Shown here: in pieces, positions 8,074 to 17,061 of the stretch | How the letters are laid out: the number at the start of each line of letters is the position of its first letter | How positions within the stretch are numbered: position 1 is the stretch's first letter | From: Nocardioides allogilvus | GTDB taxonomy: Bacteria > Actinomycetota > Actinomycetes > Propionibacteriales > Nocardioidaceae | Assembly (NCBI RefSeq): GCF_003047285.1 | Contig: NZ_PZYX01000014.1 | Coordinates: 1-64,000, forward strand | Length of the DNA stretch: 64,000 nt | Reading direction: 5' to 3' | Program-made: the position numbers and the translations under genes | Notes under the pieces: generated by a model | Databases searched by the model: none | Seen by the model: only the letters and a program-made list of their open reading frames with translations | Told to the model about the DNA's origin: nothing

Positions 8074-9573
8074 ATGCGTCGTCCCGCCTCAGCTCTTCTT
8101 GTGGTCACAGCCGTCTTCACAGCTTCAGCGACGGCGACGGTGCCGGCTGGGCAGAGCAGGCGTCCCAGCCCCGGGGCGATGCCACCGGGTGCTCCGCGGA
8201 GCTCGCTCCTGGCCCGGTTCGTGCCAGCACGCTCGGGAGCGTCGACCGGCCGGCGGTTCGTGAGCGCAACGGCCTCACCGCCGTTGGGCTGTCCAAGGTC
8301 GTGGAGGACCCCCAGGGCTGGGTCGACGAGTGCGGCGCGGTGTTCTACACAGAGCCCGTCCACGGCCCCGGGCGTGGAGGAGACGCCTAGCACGCGGGTC
8401 ACGACGAAGTCGCCGCAGGCGGCACCCTAGCAGCGACGACCCGCAGACAGCCTCAGCAACTGTGCCGGCCGACGTGCTGGACCTCTCCTCGCGCCCGGCT
8501 CGGCGCGCACCATCTACCTCGACTTCACCGGAGACACCACGACCGGCACCGCCTGGAACAAGACCTACGGCACCACCATCACCTCGCCCGCGTACTCCAT
8601 CAACGCCCCGGTGGACGCGACCTTCGACGACGCCGAACGCGCCGAGATCCACCTCGCCTGGCGCACGGTCGCGGAGGACTTCGCACCCTTCGTCATCAAC
8701 GTCACGACGCGCGAACCGAGCTCTGACGCGATCGTCAGGTCCTCCACCTCGGACACGACCTACGGCGCGCGCGTGGTCATCACCGCGACCAACGCCGTGG
8801 GCAGCGCCTGCGGTTGCGGCGCCGCCGCCTACCTCGACGTCTTCGACGTGGTGGGCAGCGGCTACTACCAACCGGCGTGGGTCTTCACCGACGGCACCGG
8901 CCTCAACGGGTACAACGTCGCGCAGACCATCTCCCACGAGGTCGGCCACAACTTCGGCCTGCACCACGACGGGACATCAACGACGTCGTACTACACCGGC
9001 GCCAAGGGATGGGCCCCCCTCATGGGGGCGTCGTACAACAAACGGTTGTCCCAGTGGTCGAACAGGCAGTACGCCGACGCCAACAACAAGGAGGACGACA
9101 TCGCGATCATCGCCCGCGCAGCACCGCTGCTGGTCGACGACCACGCCGCCACCACCGACGGCGCAACCAGCCTCGTCGCCGACGTCACGGCCGTCGCAAC
9201 GATCGGTTCGCGCTCGGATGTGGATGCCTTCGCGTTCGTCGCCTCAGGGGCAACGCAGCTCTCCGTCGCCGGAGATCACGGAGTGTCGCACAGCGACATC
9301 GCGCTCACCATCCTGACCGGCGGGGGCGCCCACGTGGCCACCGTCAACCTGACGAGCGACACCGCAGCCGACGCTTCCCCGAACGCGACCTGGACCGTGA
9401 CACTGCCCGACGCCGCCAGCGCCTACGTCGCCCTCGTAGACGGCACCGGCTACGACCCACTCGTGTCGGGCAGGTACGACGACTACGGATCCGTCGGTGC
9501 CTACCAGGTAGTCCTACAGACGGTTAGCACTTCGACCGAGCCGGAGCCCACCCCCGGAGCCGACTTCGACTGA
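8074..9573 (+). pseudogene. Secreted zinc metalloprotease (metzincin type), frameshifted
   Basis: The C-terminal two thirds are open (about 8500-9573) and read RTIYLDFTGDTTTGTAWN, then the catalytic site HEVGHNFGLHHDG, which is the HExxHxxGxxHD zinc motif of metzincins, followed by a Met-turn-like segment in GAKGWAPLMGASYNKRLSQWS. A C-terminal beta domain (DVDAFAFVASGATQLSV) resembles pre-peptidase domains. The N-terminus lies in other frames: a signal peptide from ATG 8074 (MRRPASALLVVTAVFTASATA), then RNGLTAVGLSKVVEDPQGWVDECGAVFYTEP in a second frame ending at 8390, then the protease frame. At least two frameshifts separate signal peptide and catalytic domain, so a functional secreted enzyme is unlikely unless the indels are sequencing errors. 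Confidence 0.75.
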
Positions 9574-10009
9574 GACCACGACTCCCGTGACGACGACCGA
9601 TGTCCTGCAACCACCGACGTTCGTCGGACAGACCCGACAGCTCCCGCGGGCGACGCTCAAGGACCGCTACCGCGAGGTCATCAAGTTCACCGACACTGTC
9701 GCCACCGTGAAGGTGCGCGGCCTGCCGCGCGGCATCAAGGCGCACCAGCGCGACGGGCGCATCGTCCGGGAGGTGTCGAAAGCGCGGGGATTAACCGCCT
9801 CGTGGAGCAGCACGCGGCGCGAAGGCATGCGTCCTCCAACGTCCCGGATACCGATTCGAGCCGTCCGCTCATCGGCTCTGTCCGGAAACCCTTGACGCTA
9901 GTCGTCGCCGTCCCGCAAGGGATCGGCAACCGGGACGCGCGCCCACCGAAAACGACCGTTTCCGGTGGGTGTTTCGGATACCATTTCGGTCGCTTGCCGG
10001 CGGTCGGGT
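9574..10009. other. Intergenic region between metalloprotease relic and relaxase 3' end
   Basis: 436 bases. A plus-strand frame at 9587-9895 starts VTTTDVLQPPTFVGQTRQLP but has no domain or ribosome site I can support. An imperfect hairpin at 9942-9969 (CCCACCGAAAACG with one mismatch against CGTTTCCGGTGGG) lies just beyond the relaxase stop and may end its transcript. Otherwise nothing is recognised. Confidence 0.4.
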
Positions 10010-13000
10010 CTAGATGCCGCGTCCGAGCTCGGGGTGTGTTTGCTCGATCCGGTGTTCCGTCGGCGCATCGAGCCTGGCGCTGTGGGTGGCGGCTGTTCGC
10101 TCGACCTCGACTTGGAGGGCTCGAGCGCGGCGTGACTCGATGAAGTGCACGGCTCGTCCGATCGGGAGGGATTCGATGCGGGTGAGATCGGCCCGCGCCG
10201 CGTCGGCGTATTGCCGCCATCGTTGCGCACGCGCTTGGGCACTGTGTGCACCGCTGACTGCCCGGACAGAGGCGGCATCACGTCGACCGTAGATACGGAG
10301 GATGAGATCTTCGGCCTCGGCTCGGTGCCGCCATCGGGTCTGCTTCAGCGCTTCATCGGCGCGCGCGACATCCTGGCGAGCGCTGGCCACGGCGGGCTGG
10401 GCTTCGGCGAGTTGATGCGCAACGCGAGCGGCCCATGCTTCGAGCCCGTCGCGAGTAGTGGCGGCCCATCTGCCGGTGGCGGGCACGCTGCCCCACCGGT
10501 CCAGTACGGTCACCTGAGCGTCGCGGGTCCCAGCTCGTGCGGCGTCGAGCCGCCGCTGCGCGGCGCGCCGACCCAGTCGCCCCGTCGAGCGGTTTGCGTC
10601 CCACGCGGCGTCTTGTTGGATTCGCGCATCGAGGTAGGCCTGACCGTCAACCATGGCATGGGCCAGCAGTGGTCGCACGGCGTCGTCGAGGACCGTCGTC
10701 GAATGGGCTTCGGCTCTGGCCATGGCGTCTCGGCCGGATTCGTCCTCGCGAGCGTGGATCTGCCCTTGGGTCGCCAGCAGCCCGGCTGCGTGCTCACACC
10801 GTGCCGCTTCCCGGTCTGCGTTGGCGATGGCCTCGACCAACCGTGCTCGTTCGTCGTTGACCACCTTCACCGGCCCCTCAGCCGCCAACCCCGCGATGGC
10901 GACCTGAGCTGCTTCAGTTGCTGCTGGGAGGCCGCGGTCGGAGCGGTCGAGCTCGAGCGCGTCGATGAAGTGCTCCCGTGCCTCGTCGAGGTTATCGGCG
11001 ACGATGTGCAGCACGTTCGCGTCACGGCCGCGAGTCATGCCGACGTACACCCCGGACGCGTCCAAAGCCTCCGACAGCAGGGTGTGCGCGCTGGTCGTGG
11101 TGACGCCTTGGACGCCGTACGCGGTCGCGGCGTAGGCGAGGTGGGCGTGGTCGGTCACGTACGAGCTGGGCAGAGCGACCGACCGTGGGTGCTTACGCGG
11201 GCAAACTGCCTCAAGCGCCCACACGGTGCCGTCGTCGCCGATGCTCTGGACTGTCCAGGTCTGCCGGTTGGCGACTCCCAGGGTGCTGTCGTTCTTGCGC
11301 GTGGTGATCACGTCGCCCGCGCCAATGGGCAGCTCGTCGTTCCCAGACACGGTCGCCGTGTCGTCGACTTCGCCTCGTACGACGCGTTGGGCACGAATGC
11401 GGTCGTTCAGGGAGCGGGCCTCGTCGTTGGTCGCGACTGTTGCGGCGACCGTCCTCGTGGACTCGATCGCCGCCGTGGTCGCGGAGGCGATGGCCTGCTC
11501 GGCGTCGTCGGTGCTGCGGTGCAGTCGGACATGTCCACGGGCGTGGAGCCGGTCGAACAGGTGCGCCGGGTTGTCACCGGCACGGAGCCGGAGGGTGAGG
11601 TCGGCGTAGACCGGGTCAGTGAACCGGTGGACCGAGTCCATGTCGAAGACGGTTCGGCCACTGCCGGCGGCCAGCGCTGCGGCCAAGTCGAGCACCCCAC
11701 CGCGTCCCACGGCCGGCAGCTGTGCCCGGTCCCCGACCAGCGCGACCGTGGCCGCGGCGTCGTCCGCCAGGGTGAAGAGCGCGATCGCACTGTCCTGGTC
11801 GAGCATCCCGGCCTCGTCCACCACGATCCGCTCACCGCGCGACAGTCGCGCCCACACGGGAGGCCCGCCGAACGTCTTACCGGTCGCGGGATCGCGATCC
11901 CCGACGGCGAGGCGGGTCCACACGCCGTCGCTGTTCCACCGCCAGCCGTGGGCGTGGAGCAACTTGGCGACCGATTCGGCGGGTACCCCAAGCTCACGGG
12001 CGACCACGTCGGCGGCCTTCTTCGTCGGCGTGACGATCCTCGTGGCGCGACCCTCCGCACAGGCGGCAACGATCGCGACGGCGAGCATCGTCGTCTTTCC
12101 CGCACCGGCAGCGCCCTCGACCACCACCAGTGGGTCCGTCGATGCGACGGCCGCGGCGGCGCGAGCCTGCCCGCCGCCGAGACCTCGTTCCGCGGCCAAC
12201 GCCGTAACGTCAGTTATGTGGGATCTCGCGGTAGTGCCCACCCGGGCGGTGAGCAGGTCACACAGTCGCATTTCTGCGGCGAGGACCTGGAGGCTGGTCA
12301 GGTGCGCGACATGCTCTGGTTGCGCGGCCCCGGGCGGCAACACCGACAGACAGTCGCCAACAGCAAGGTCGGTCGCGAGCGTTACGAGGTCGCGCAGGTC
12401 AGCGGGTGTGGCGCGTACGCCGTGTTCGGTGACGATGCGCGTCACCTTCTCGGCGACAGTGTGGCGGGTCCAGGTCGACGCGGCTGCAGCGCACCGGTCC
12501 AGCGCCCGTGAAGCGAGGGTGAGGACCTGGAGATCCTTTGGAGAGACCGTCTCGTTCGCCAGCCAATGGCCGCCTACTCGGGGCAACGAGAACAGCTCGG
12601 GGTCGCACCCGGCATCGGCCAACTCCCGACGCCAACCGTCCTCGTGGGCGAGCGAGGTGGGCCTCTTCTGCGGACGGTCCTTGGCCCAGGCCGCGGCGAC
12701 CATCCGGGAGGTGATCACCGGACCAGGCTCCTCACCGGGATGCCGCTCGGCCCACTCGGCCTCGAGCTCGGCGAGGTTCTTCTCCACCTGGCCGGCGCGC
12801 TTCGACATCACCGCATTGAACGGCACCAGCTCGACCACCTCGCCCGTCACCGGGTCCAGGGTGAGGCCTTGACGATCCAGCACCGATGCAAGTCCTGGGT
12901 GCGCGGCCAGGACGGCAGTGCCGAGTGCCCGGATCGCTCCTTGTTGCTTGAACAGGGCCGCCGTGTCCAGGCCGCGCCACTTGCCTGCCGCCCAGACGCG

Positions 13001-13543
13001 GGTGCCGATCTGGAAGTGGACGTGCCGGTGCGGGTCGCCTGCCCTGCTGGTCTTGTGGACCACCGCGACGGTCTGCAGCCGCTCGACCGGCACCACTTCC
13101 TGGCGGCCACGTGGCCCGACTCGGGTGACCGAGTGCAGCGCGAGGAACCGGTGAATCTCGGCGACCGCGTCCGCCTGGGCCGCGTCTAGCGCATCCGACA
13201 CGTCGGGATGCAGCGCGGCGGCGACCGACAGTGACTTCGGAGCGTTCACCACCATCTCGGCGAACCGCGGCGAACCGTGCTTGGCTGTGCCCTCCTCGCC
13301 GGGCAGTCGCGGCTTGCCCATCGAGGTCTTGGTCAGCGGGTCGATCCAGTCCACCCAGCCGGCGTACGCCTCGGCGTCCAGTTCGGAGGTGGCCAGCACC
13401 TCGCCGCTGCCGTCCATCACGGTGAAGGCGGCCAGCGTCGTCCCGCCCTCCAGGTAGTAGTCGTCAGCGCGCGAGCGATCCGACTCCAGGTACCGGCACG
13501 CCGCTGCGCCCGTTCCCCGGAAGAGAATTACTCCACCTTGCAT
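10010..13543 (-). CDS. MobF-family (TrwC/TraA-like) conjugative relaxase-helicase
   Basis: 1177 residues. The N-terminal relaxase domain has candidate catalytic tyrosines at Y18, Y29 and Y30 (DDYYLEGGTT) and the metal-binding three-His motif H172-x-H174-x-H176 in DPHRHVHFQIG. A RecD-like helicase follows, with Walker A GAAGAGKTT at about 477-485, Walker B IVVDEA at about 573-578, and later helicase motifs near AYGVQGVT and YVGMTRGRD. The C-terminus (from about 900) is helical and Ala/Arg-rich. Such proteins nick oriT and unwind the transferred strand. No coupling protein, type IV secretion gene or integrase lies in the window, so the element is either partial or continues to the left. The purine-rich stretch upstream is a candidate oriT region. 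Confidence 0.92.
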   Translation of the reverse strand: MQGGVILFRGTGAAACRYLESDRSRADDYYLEGGTTLAAFTVMDGSGEVLATSELDAEAYAGWVDWIDPLTKTSMGKPRLPGEEGTAKHGSPRFAEMVVNAPKSLSVAAALHPDVSDALDAAQADAVAEIHRFLALHSVTRVGPRGRQEVVPVERLQTVAVVHKTSRAGDPHRHVHFQIGTRVWAAGKWRGLDTAALFKQQGAIRALGTAVLAAHPGLASVLDRQGLTLDPVTGEVVELVPFNAVMSKRAGQVEKNLAELEAEWAERHPGEEPGPVITSRMVAAAWAKDRPQKRPTSLAHEDGWRRELADAGCDPELFSLPRVGGHWLANETVSPKDLQVLTLASRALDRCAAAASTWTRHTVAEKVTRIVTEHGVRATPADLRDLVTLATDLAVGDCLSVLPPGAAQPEHVAHLTSLQVLAAEMRLCDLLTARVGTTARSHITDVTALAAERGLGGGQARAAAAVASTDPLVVVEGAAGAGKTTMLAVAIVAACAEGRATRIVTPTKKAADVVARELGVPAESVAKLLHAHGWRWNSDGVWTRLAVGDRDPATGKTFGGPPVWARLSRGERIVVDEAGMLDQDSAIALFTLADDAAATVALVGDRAQLPAVGRGGVLDLAAALAAGSGRTVFDMDSVHRFTDPVYADLTLRLRAGDNPAHLFDRLHARGHVRLHRSTDDAEQAIASATTAAIESTRTVAATVATNDEARSLNDRIRAQRVVRGEVDDTATVSGNDELPIGAGDVITTRKNDSTLGVANRQTWTVQSIGDDGTVWALEAVCPRKHPRSVALPSSYVTDHAHLAYAATAYGVQGVTTTSAHTLLSEALDASGVYVGMTRGRDANVLHIVADNLDEAREHFIDALELDRSDRGLPAATEAAQVAIAGLAAEGPVKVVNDERARLVEAIANADREAARCEHAAGLLATQGQIHAREDESGRDAMARAEAHSTTVLDDAVRPLLAHAMVDGQAYLDARIQQDAAWDANRSTGRLGRRAAQRRLDAARAGTRDAQVTVLDRWGSVPATGRWAATTRDGLEAWAARVAHQLAEAQPAVASARQDVARADEALKQTRWRHRAEAEDLILRIYGRRDAASVRAVSGAHSAQARAQRWRQYADAARADLTRIESLPIGRAVHFIESRRARALQVEVERTAATHSARLDAPTEHRIEQTHPELGRGI

Positions 13544-13839
13544 ACCCGCCTACGTTTCTAGTATCGCGTTGTTGGTATCTACCACGGTAGCATACGTACA
13601 TTCAGAGGGGCGTGGGCAGAGAAGGAGGCGGTGCGGGAAGGTGCAGGTGCTAAGGATGAGGAAGGAGCGGTGAGGTGCGGAGTGAAGTGGAAGTTTGAGG
13701 CGGATCGAAGGAGATGGTGAGTAGGCGAAGGGAATGGGAGGTTAGCGTTCGGGATGAGCGTGATTGCTGCTCGCTGGAGCCGCGAGTTTCTCCCGAGTTT
13801 CTTCCTGGATCGTGGGAGCGCTTGTGCTAGAAACTCGGT
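13544..13839. other. Divergent intergenic region with purine-rich tract; candidate oriT
   Basis: The 60 bases next to the relaxase are AT-richer than the surroundings and contain GGTATCTACCACGGTAGCAT. From about 13604 to 13744 the plus strand is strongly purine-biased: by hand count 94 of 120 bases in 13621-13740 are A or G. The nic site and inverted repeats of an oriT cannot be placed with certainty. It also carries the promoter of the AlbA-domain gene. Confidence 0.4.
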
Positions 13840-15555
13840 ATGAAACTCGATTCTCTCGGCGACGCACTGCAGCAGGTCATCGACGGAGCAACGGCTGACT
13901 CGCTCGAGAGCGAGACGCTCGACTTCAAGCGTGATCCGCACACGGTGACGGGCCGTGGTGCGCCTGGAAATCCACAAGCGCGGCTCATCGAGGAGTTGGT
14001 CGACGCCGTCGTGTGCTTCGCAAACGCTCGTGGCGGACGGGTCGTCCTCGGGGTCGATGACCGCACACCTGGGCAGGACGCCTTTATTGGTACGCAGGCC
14101 GACCCTGCGGTCCTCAGGAATCGGATCTACGGCAATACCAGACCACAGCTCACGGTACCGATCGAGGAGATCGAGTTCGGCGGGGCCCGGCTTCTGGTCA
14201 TCACCGTTCCTGAGGGGCTGGACCTCGTGACCGACAGCAAGGGCAAGGCTCTCAGCCGCCGGGGCACATCATGTGCACCATTGACTGAGGATGCACGGCG
14301 TGCTTTGGCCCATGAGCGCCGGAATCCCGATCTGACTGCGCGGCCATCGGACCGTCCGTGGAAAGACGTCGCACCTTCTGCGATGAGGCAGACGCGCCAT
14401 CTCTTGTCGCAGCTTGTCGACCTTCGCAACCAGATGGCAGACCTCGACGATGCCAGTCTCCTGCGTGCGCTGAACCTCATCGATCGTGACGACCGGTTGC
14501 TGATCGCTGGTGAGATCCTGTTCTGCACGCCGGAACAGGACATGCTCGACATCTTGACCCGGCCTGCCGCTGGTGCCGAGCCATCGGTACGGCGACTGCG
14601 GGAACCGCTGGTGCTCCTTTTACCGCATGCGCTCGATTCGGTGCGTGCCACGATCGACCCGGAGGTCGCGCACGTTGCGCTGGCGGGCGGCCAAGAGATC
14701 GCGCTTCCGGACTTCTCTCCGATCGCCGTCGATGAGGCGGTCACCAACGCCTTGGTTCACCGGGACTACTCACGACCCGAACGCGTCGTGATCGACCACT
14801 CGCCCAATGCCCTTAGGGTCTGGTCGCCTGGCGGACTGCCCTTCGGTGTGACGGAGGACCGACTCCTCAGCACAGTGTCGACACCGCGCAACGCAACACT
14901 CATGTCGGCGATGCAACAACTCGGACTTGCTGAGCGAGCCTCGCGCGGCATCGATCGGATGTTCCGGGAACAAGTTCGAGTCGGGCAACAAGTCCCCGGC
15001 ATCCGAGCCGACGAGTACTCCGTCGAGATCTACTTCACCAGCGGCGCTCCCAACCGGGCATTCGCTGGCTACGTCGCGACCCTGCCCCGGAACCTGCGCG
15101 AGAACGTCGATGCCATGCTCTCGCTCGTCCACCTCTGCCAGAGACCGACGCTCACACTTGCTGACGCCGCACGCCTGCTCCAGGTGAGCGACATCGAAGC
15201 GAGGGACAGACTTGATGCACTCGGAGCGGGCACAGATGCTCTCGTCGAGCGTGACGGTGATGCGCGCCGGGGTGTGAGGTGGCGGCTGCGGCCGTCGGTG
15301 GCCTCCGCGCTCGGGACCGCCGTTCAGCACCGAGCACGAGCAAGTTCGGCGCGCCCGCGAGTCGAAGCTCATCTCAAGGAGTACGGCTGGATCACGAACA
15401 AGACGATCCGAAACATGTTCGACCTCGACGTCCAGCAAGCCACCCAGATCCTCAACGAGCTTCGGGCGGCGAATGTCGTGATCAAAGATCCCGACGGGCC
15501 CCAGCGAGGCCCATCGATCCGGTGGCTCCCCGTGAAGCCGTCGAAGCATCGGTAG
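13840..15555 (+). CDS. AlbA/Schlafen-domain ATP-binding protein (COG2865 type)
   Basis: 571 residues from ATG 13840. The N-terminal AlbA_2 (Schlafen-like) domain, about residues 20-125, has the hallmark SETLDFKRD, then ELVDAVVCFANARGGRVVLGVDD. The C-terminal half has a GHKL-type ATP-binding segment with the N-box in FSPIAVDEAVTNALVHRDYS and a glycine-rich WSPGGLPFGV. Winged-helix-like segments follow (TLADAARLLQVSD, ITNKTIRNMFDLDVQQATQIL). Members are treated as transcriptional regulators or DNA-binding ATPases and are common on mobile elements. It lies on the island next to the relaxase, alone in its transcript. A role in element control or in defence is possible, but nothing here decides. 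Confidence 0.85.
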   Translation: MKLDSLGDALQQVIDGATADSLESETLDFKRDPHTVTGRGAPGNPQARLIEELVDAVVCFANARGGRVVLGVDDRTPGQDAFIGTQADPAVLRNRIYGNTRPQLTVPIEEIEFGGARLLVITVPEGLDLVTDSKGKALSRRGTSCAPLTEDARRALAHERRNPDLTARPSDRPWKDVAPSAMRQTRHLLSQLVDLRNQMADLDDASLLRALNLIDRDDRLLIAGEILFCTPEQDMLDILTRPAAGAEPSVRRLREPLVLLLPHALDSVRATIDPEVAHVALAGGQEIALPDFSPIAVDEAVTNALVHRDYSRPERVVIDHSPNALRVWSPGGLPFGVTEDRLLSTVSTPRNATLMSAMQQLGLAERASRGIDRMFREQVRVGQQVPGIRADEYSVEIYFTSGAPNRAFAGYVATLPRNLRENVDAMLSLVHLCQRPTLTLADAARLLQVSDIEARDRLDALGAGTDALVERDGDARRGVRWRLRPSVASALGTAVQHRARASSARPRVEAHLKEYGWITNKTIRNMFDLDVQQATQILNELRAANVVIKDPDGPQRGPSIRWLPVKPSKHR

Positions 15556-15579
15556 CCAACGACTAACGCGAGCGCGTCG

Positions 15580-15623
15580 CTCATGTGCTAACTCATGTGC
15601 TACCGACCCTGTAGATCCCTGTA
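15580..15623. repeat. Two pairs of short direct repeats beside the att site
   Basis: CTCATGTGCTA occurs at 15580-15590 and again at 15592-15602, 12 bases apart. CCCTGTA occurs at 15607-15613 and 15617-15623, 10 bases apart. Helical spacing close to the tRNA-derived att core is what integrase arm-type sites look like; that role is inferred. Confidence 0.5.
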
Positions 15624-15720
15624 CTACAACGATGTCATTCGATGCGCAGACATGGATTTCACGCCTGATTTGAGCGTGAATCGGGGTCCCGGGGCTCGAA
15701 CGGGTTCGGGGATGATCGCC

Positions 15721-15745
15721 AGTTCGAATCCCCTATCCTCCGCCA
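15721..15745 (+). other. Attachment-site copy: 3' end of a tRNA-Ser gene
   Basis: AGTTCGAATCCCC followed by TATCCTCCGCCA is the T-loop, 3' half of the T-stem, acceptor strand (ATCCTCC), discriminator G and CCA of a tRNA with a GGAGGAT 5' end, as in actinobacterial tRNA-Ser. The remaining tRNA (D and anticodon arms) is not present upstream, so this is an orphan 3' end, the usual scar at one boundary of an element integrated into a tRNA gene. The tRNA-type terminator follows 5 bases later. Confidence 0.7.
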
Positions 15746-15750
15746 GTGGT

Positions 15751-15778
15751 AACGGCGCCGGTCTCGACCGGCGCCGTT
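15751..15778. terminator. Bidirectional hairpin at the island/chromosome boundary
   Basis: Perfect 13-bp arms AACGGCGCCGGTC and GACCGGCGCCGTT. It sits after the tRNA-Ser 3' end on the plus strand and after mycP on the minus strand, and could serve both. Confidence 0.75.
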
Positions 15779-15840
15779 CGCCATTTCAGCCACAGCTCGA
15801 GGCGAATCATCTCGACGTCGCGCGCGGCCCGACAACCGGC

Positions 15841-17061
15841 TCAGCGGCGGGTGAGCGAGCGCAGCATGAACGCCAGCGCCAGCAAGGCGCCGCCTGCGAG
15901 CCCGCCCCACAGCAGCAGGGCGCGCGAGGAACCGAAGAGGTCGAGTCGGGCTGGCGGGGGCGGCGGCATCGAGTCGCGCCGGTCCTCCGAGATCGAGCGC
16001 TCGATCCGGCCGTTGCGTCGCGGGTCGAGGGAGCGGGTGAGCGCGTCGTGGGCCTGGACGACGCCGGCGCCGGTCCACGGGTTCGTGGCGGACTCCGACC
16101 CCTCGGTCGTCGCCATCAGCCGGGCGACGGTCTGCTGCGGTGTGTCGCGCGGGTAGTGCGCCCGCAGCAGCGCCACGACCCCGCTGACCTCGGCAGCGGC
16201 CCACGAGGTCGCCAGCTGGTCGACGTGGCAGCGCTGGCCGTTGGCGTTGACCGAGAGCGCGTCCACCGTGGGCGCGGCGAGGTCGGTGTCCAGGTTGGGC
16301 ACCGTGGAGCCGATGGCCGAGCCGCCGAGCGGCGGCGCGGCACTGACCGCGAGCACGCCGGGATAGTCGGCGGGATAGACGGACGCGTCGTTGTCGGGCG
16401 TGCCCTTGAACGTCTCGGAGGGCTCCGCGGCGTTGCCCGCCGAGGCCACCACGACGACGTCGAGCTCCAGCAGTTCCTTCACGGCACGGCGCAGGTTGGG
16501 GTCGTCCTTCGTGACCGAGAGCGCGATGTTGACCACCTCGAACGGGTTGGTGCGGTGCAGCGCGATCGCCTGGTCGATCCCGTCGGCGATGCCCTGGGAG
16601 GTGACGTCCTTCTCCTGCTGCGACACGTCCGCCGGCGAGGTGTCGAAGACGCGGACATCGATCACCCTGGCTCCCGGCGCCACTCCCTCCGGTCCCGCGA
16701 TCAGGCCGGCGACGATCGTGCCGTGGCCCGACAGCAGCGGCCCGCCCGCGTCCGGCAGCGCGACCGCGGCCGCCAGGTCGATTCCGAGGCCGGCTGCGAC
16801 ACCGCTGTCGATGACGGCGACGCCGACGCCGGAGCCGTCGGTGACCTCCTGCGCCTGCGGCACGTGCATCCGCTCCAGCGGCGGGTTGTCCCGCTCCGTG
16901 CTGTCGGCCAGGACCTCGGTCCCCGGGATGTCGGCCTCCGAGCAGACCCCGCCGTCCGCGGCGTACGCCGATGGCAGCACGCCCGCAACCGCCGTCCCGG
17001 CGAGGGGCAGCACGCCGACCACACCAGCCGCCAGCAGCCCGGCGGCGGACCGACGCCTCAT
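15841..17061 (-). CDS. mycP: Type VII secretion mycosin (subtilisin-like membrane protease)
   Basis: 406 residues from ATG 17061, overlapping the eccB stop (ATGA). A signal peptide (RRRSAAGLLAAGVVGVLPLAG) is followed by a subtilase domain with Asp in VGVAVIDSG, His in LSGHGTIVAG, the oxyanion Asn in VVASAGNAAEP and Ser in QLATSWAAAEVSG. A disordered Pro linker (SMPPPPPAR) leads to one C-terminal membrane helix (ALLLWGGLAGGALLALAFML) and a basic tail. This is the mycosin layout. The nucleophile motif is ATSWAAA rather than the usual GTSxAAP. Mycosins anchor at and stabilise the ESX membrane complex and face the outside. It is the last gene of the minus-strand eccD-eccB-mycP run. Confidence 0.92.
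   Translation of the reverse strand: MRRRSAAGLLAAGVVGVLPLAGTAVAGVLPSAYAADGGVCSEADIPGTEVLADSTERDNPPLERMHVPQAQEVTDGSGVGVAVIDSGVAAGLGIDLAAAVALPDAGGPLLSGHGTIVAGLIAGPEGVAPGARVIDVRVFDTSPADVSQQEKDVTSQGIADGIDQAIALHRTNPFEVVNIALSVTKDDPNLRRAVKELLELDVVVVASAGNAAEPSETFKGTPDNDASVYPADYPGVLAVSAAPPLGGSAIGSTVPNLDTDLAAPTVDALSVNANGQRCHVDQLATSWAAAEVSGVVALLRAHYPRDTPQQTVARLMATTEGSESATNPWTGAGVVQAHDALTRSLDPRRNGRIERSISEDRRDSMPPPPPARLDLFGSSRALLLWGGLAGGALLALAFMLRSLTRR

Noticed and set aside
9587..9895. 102-codon plus-strand frame after the metalloprotease
   Set aside because: No ribosome site, no recognisable domain, and weak codon bias. It could be a further decayed part of the protease gene, but this cannot be supported.
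13840..15555. A phage-defence system built on the AlbA/ATPase gene
   Set aside because: AlbA_2-type proteins are frequent on mobile elements, but no second defence gene accompanies it here, so a defence role cannot be claimed.
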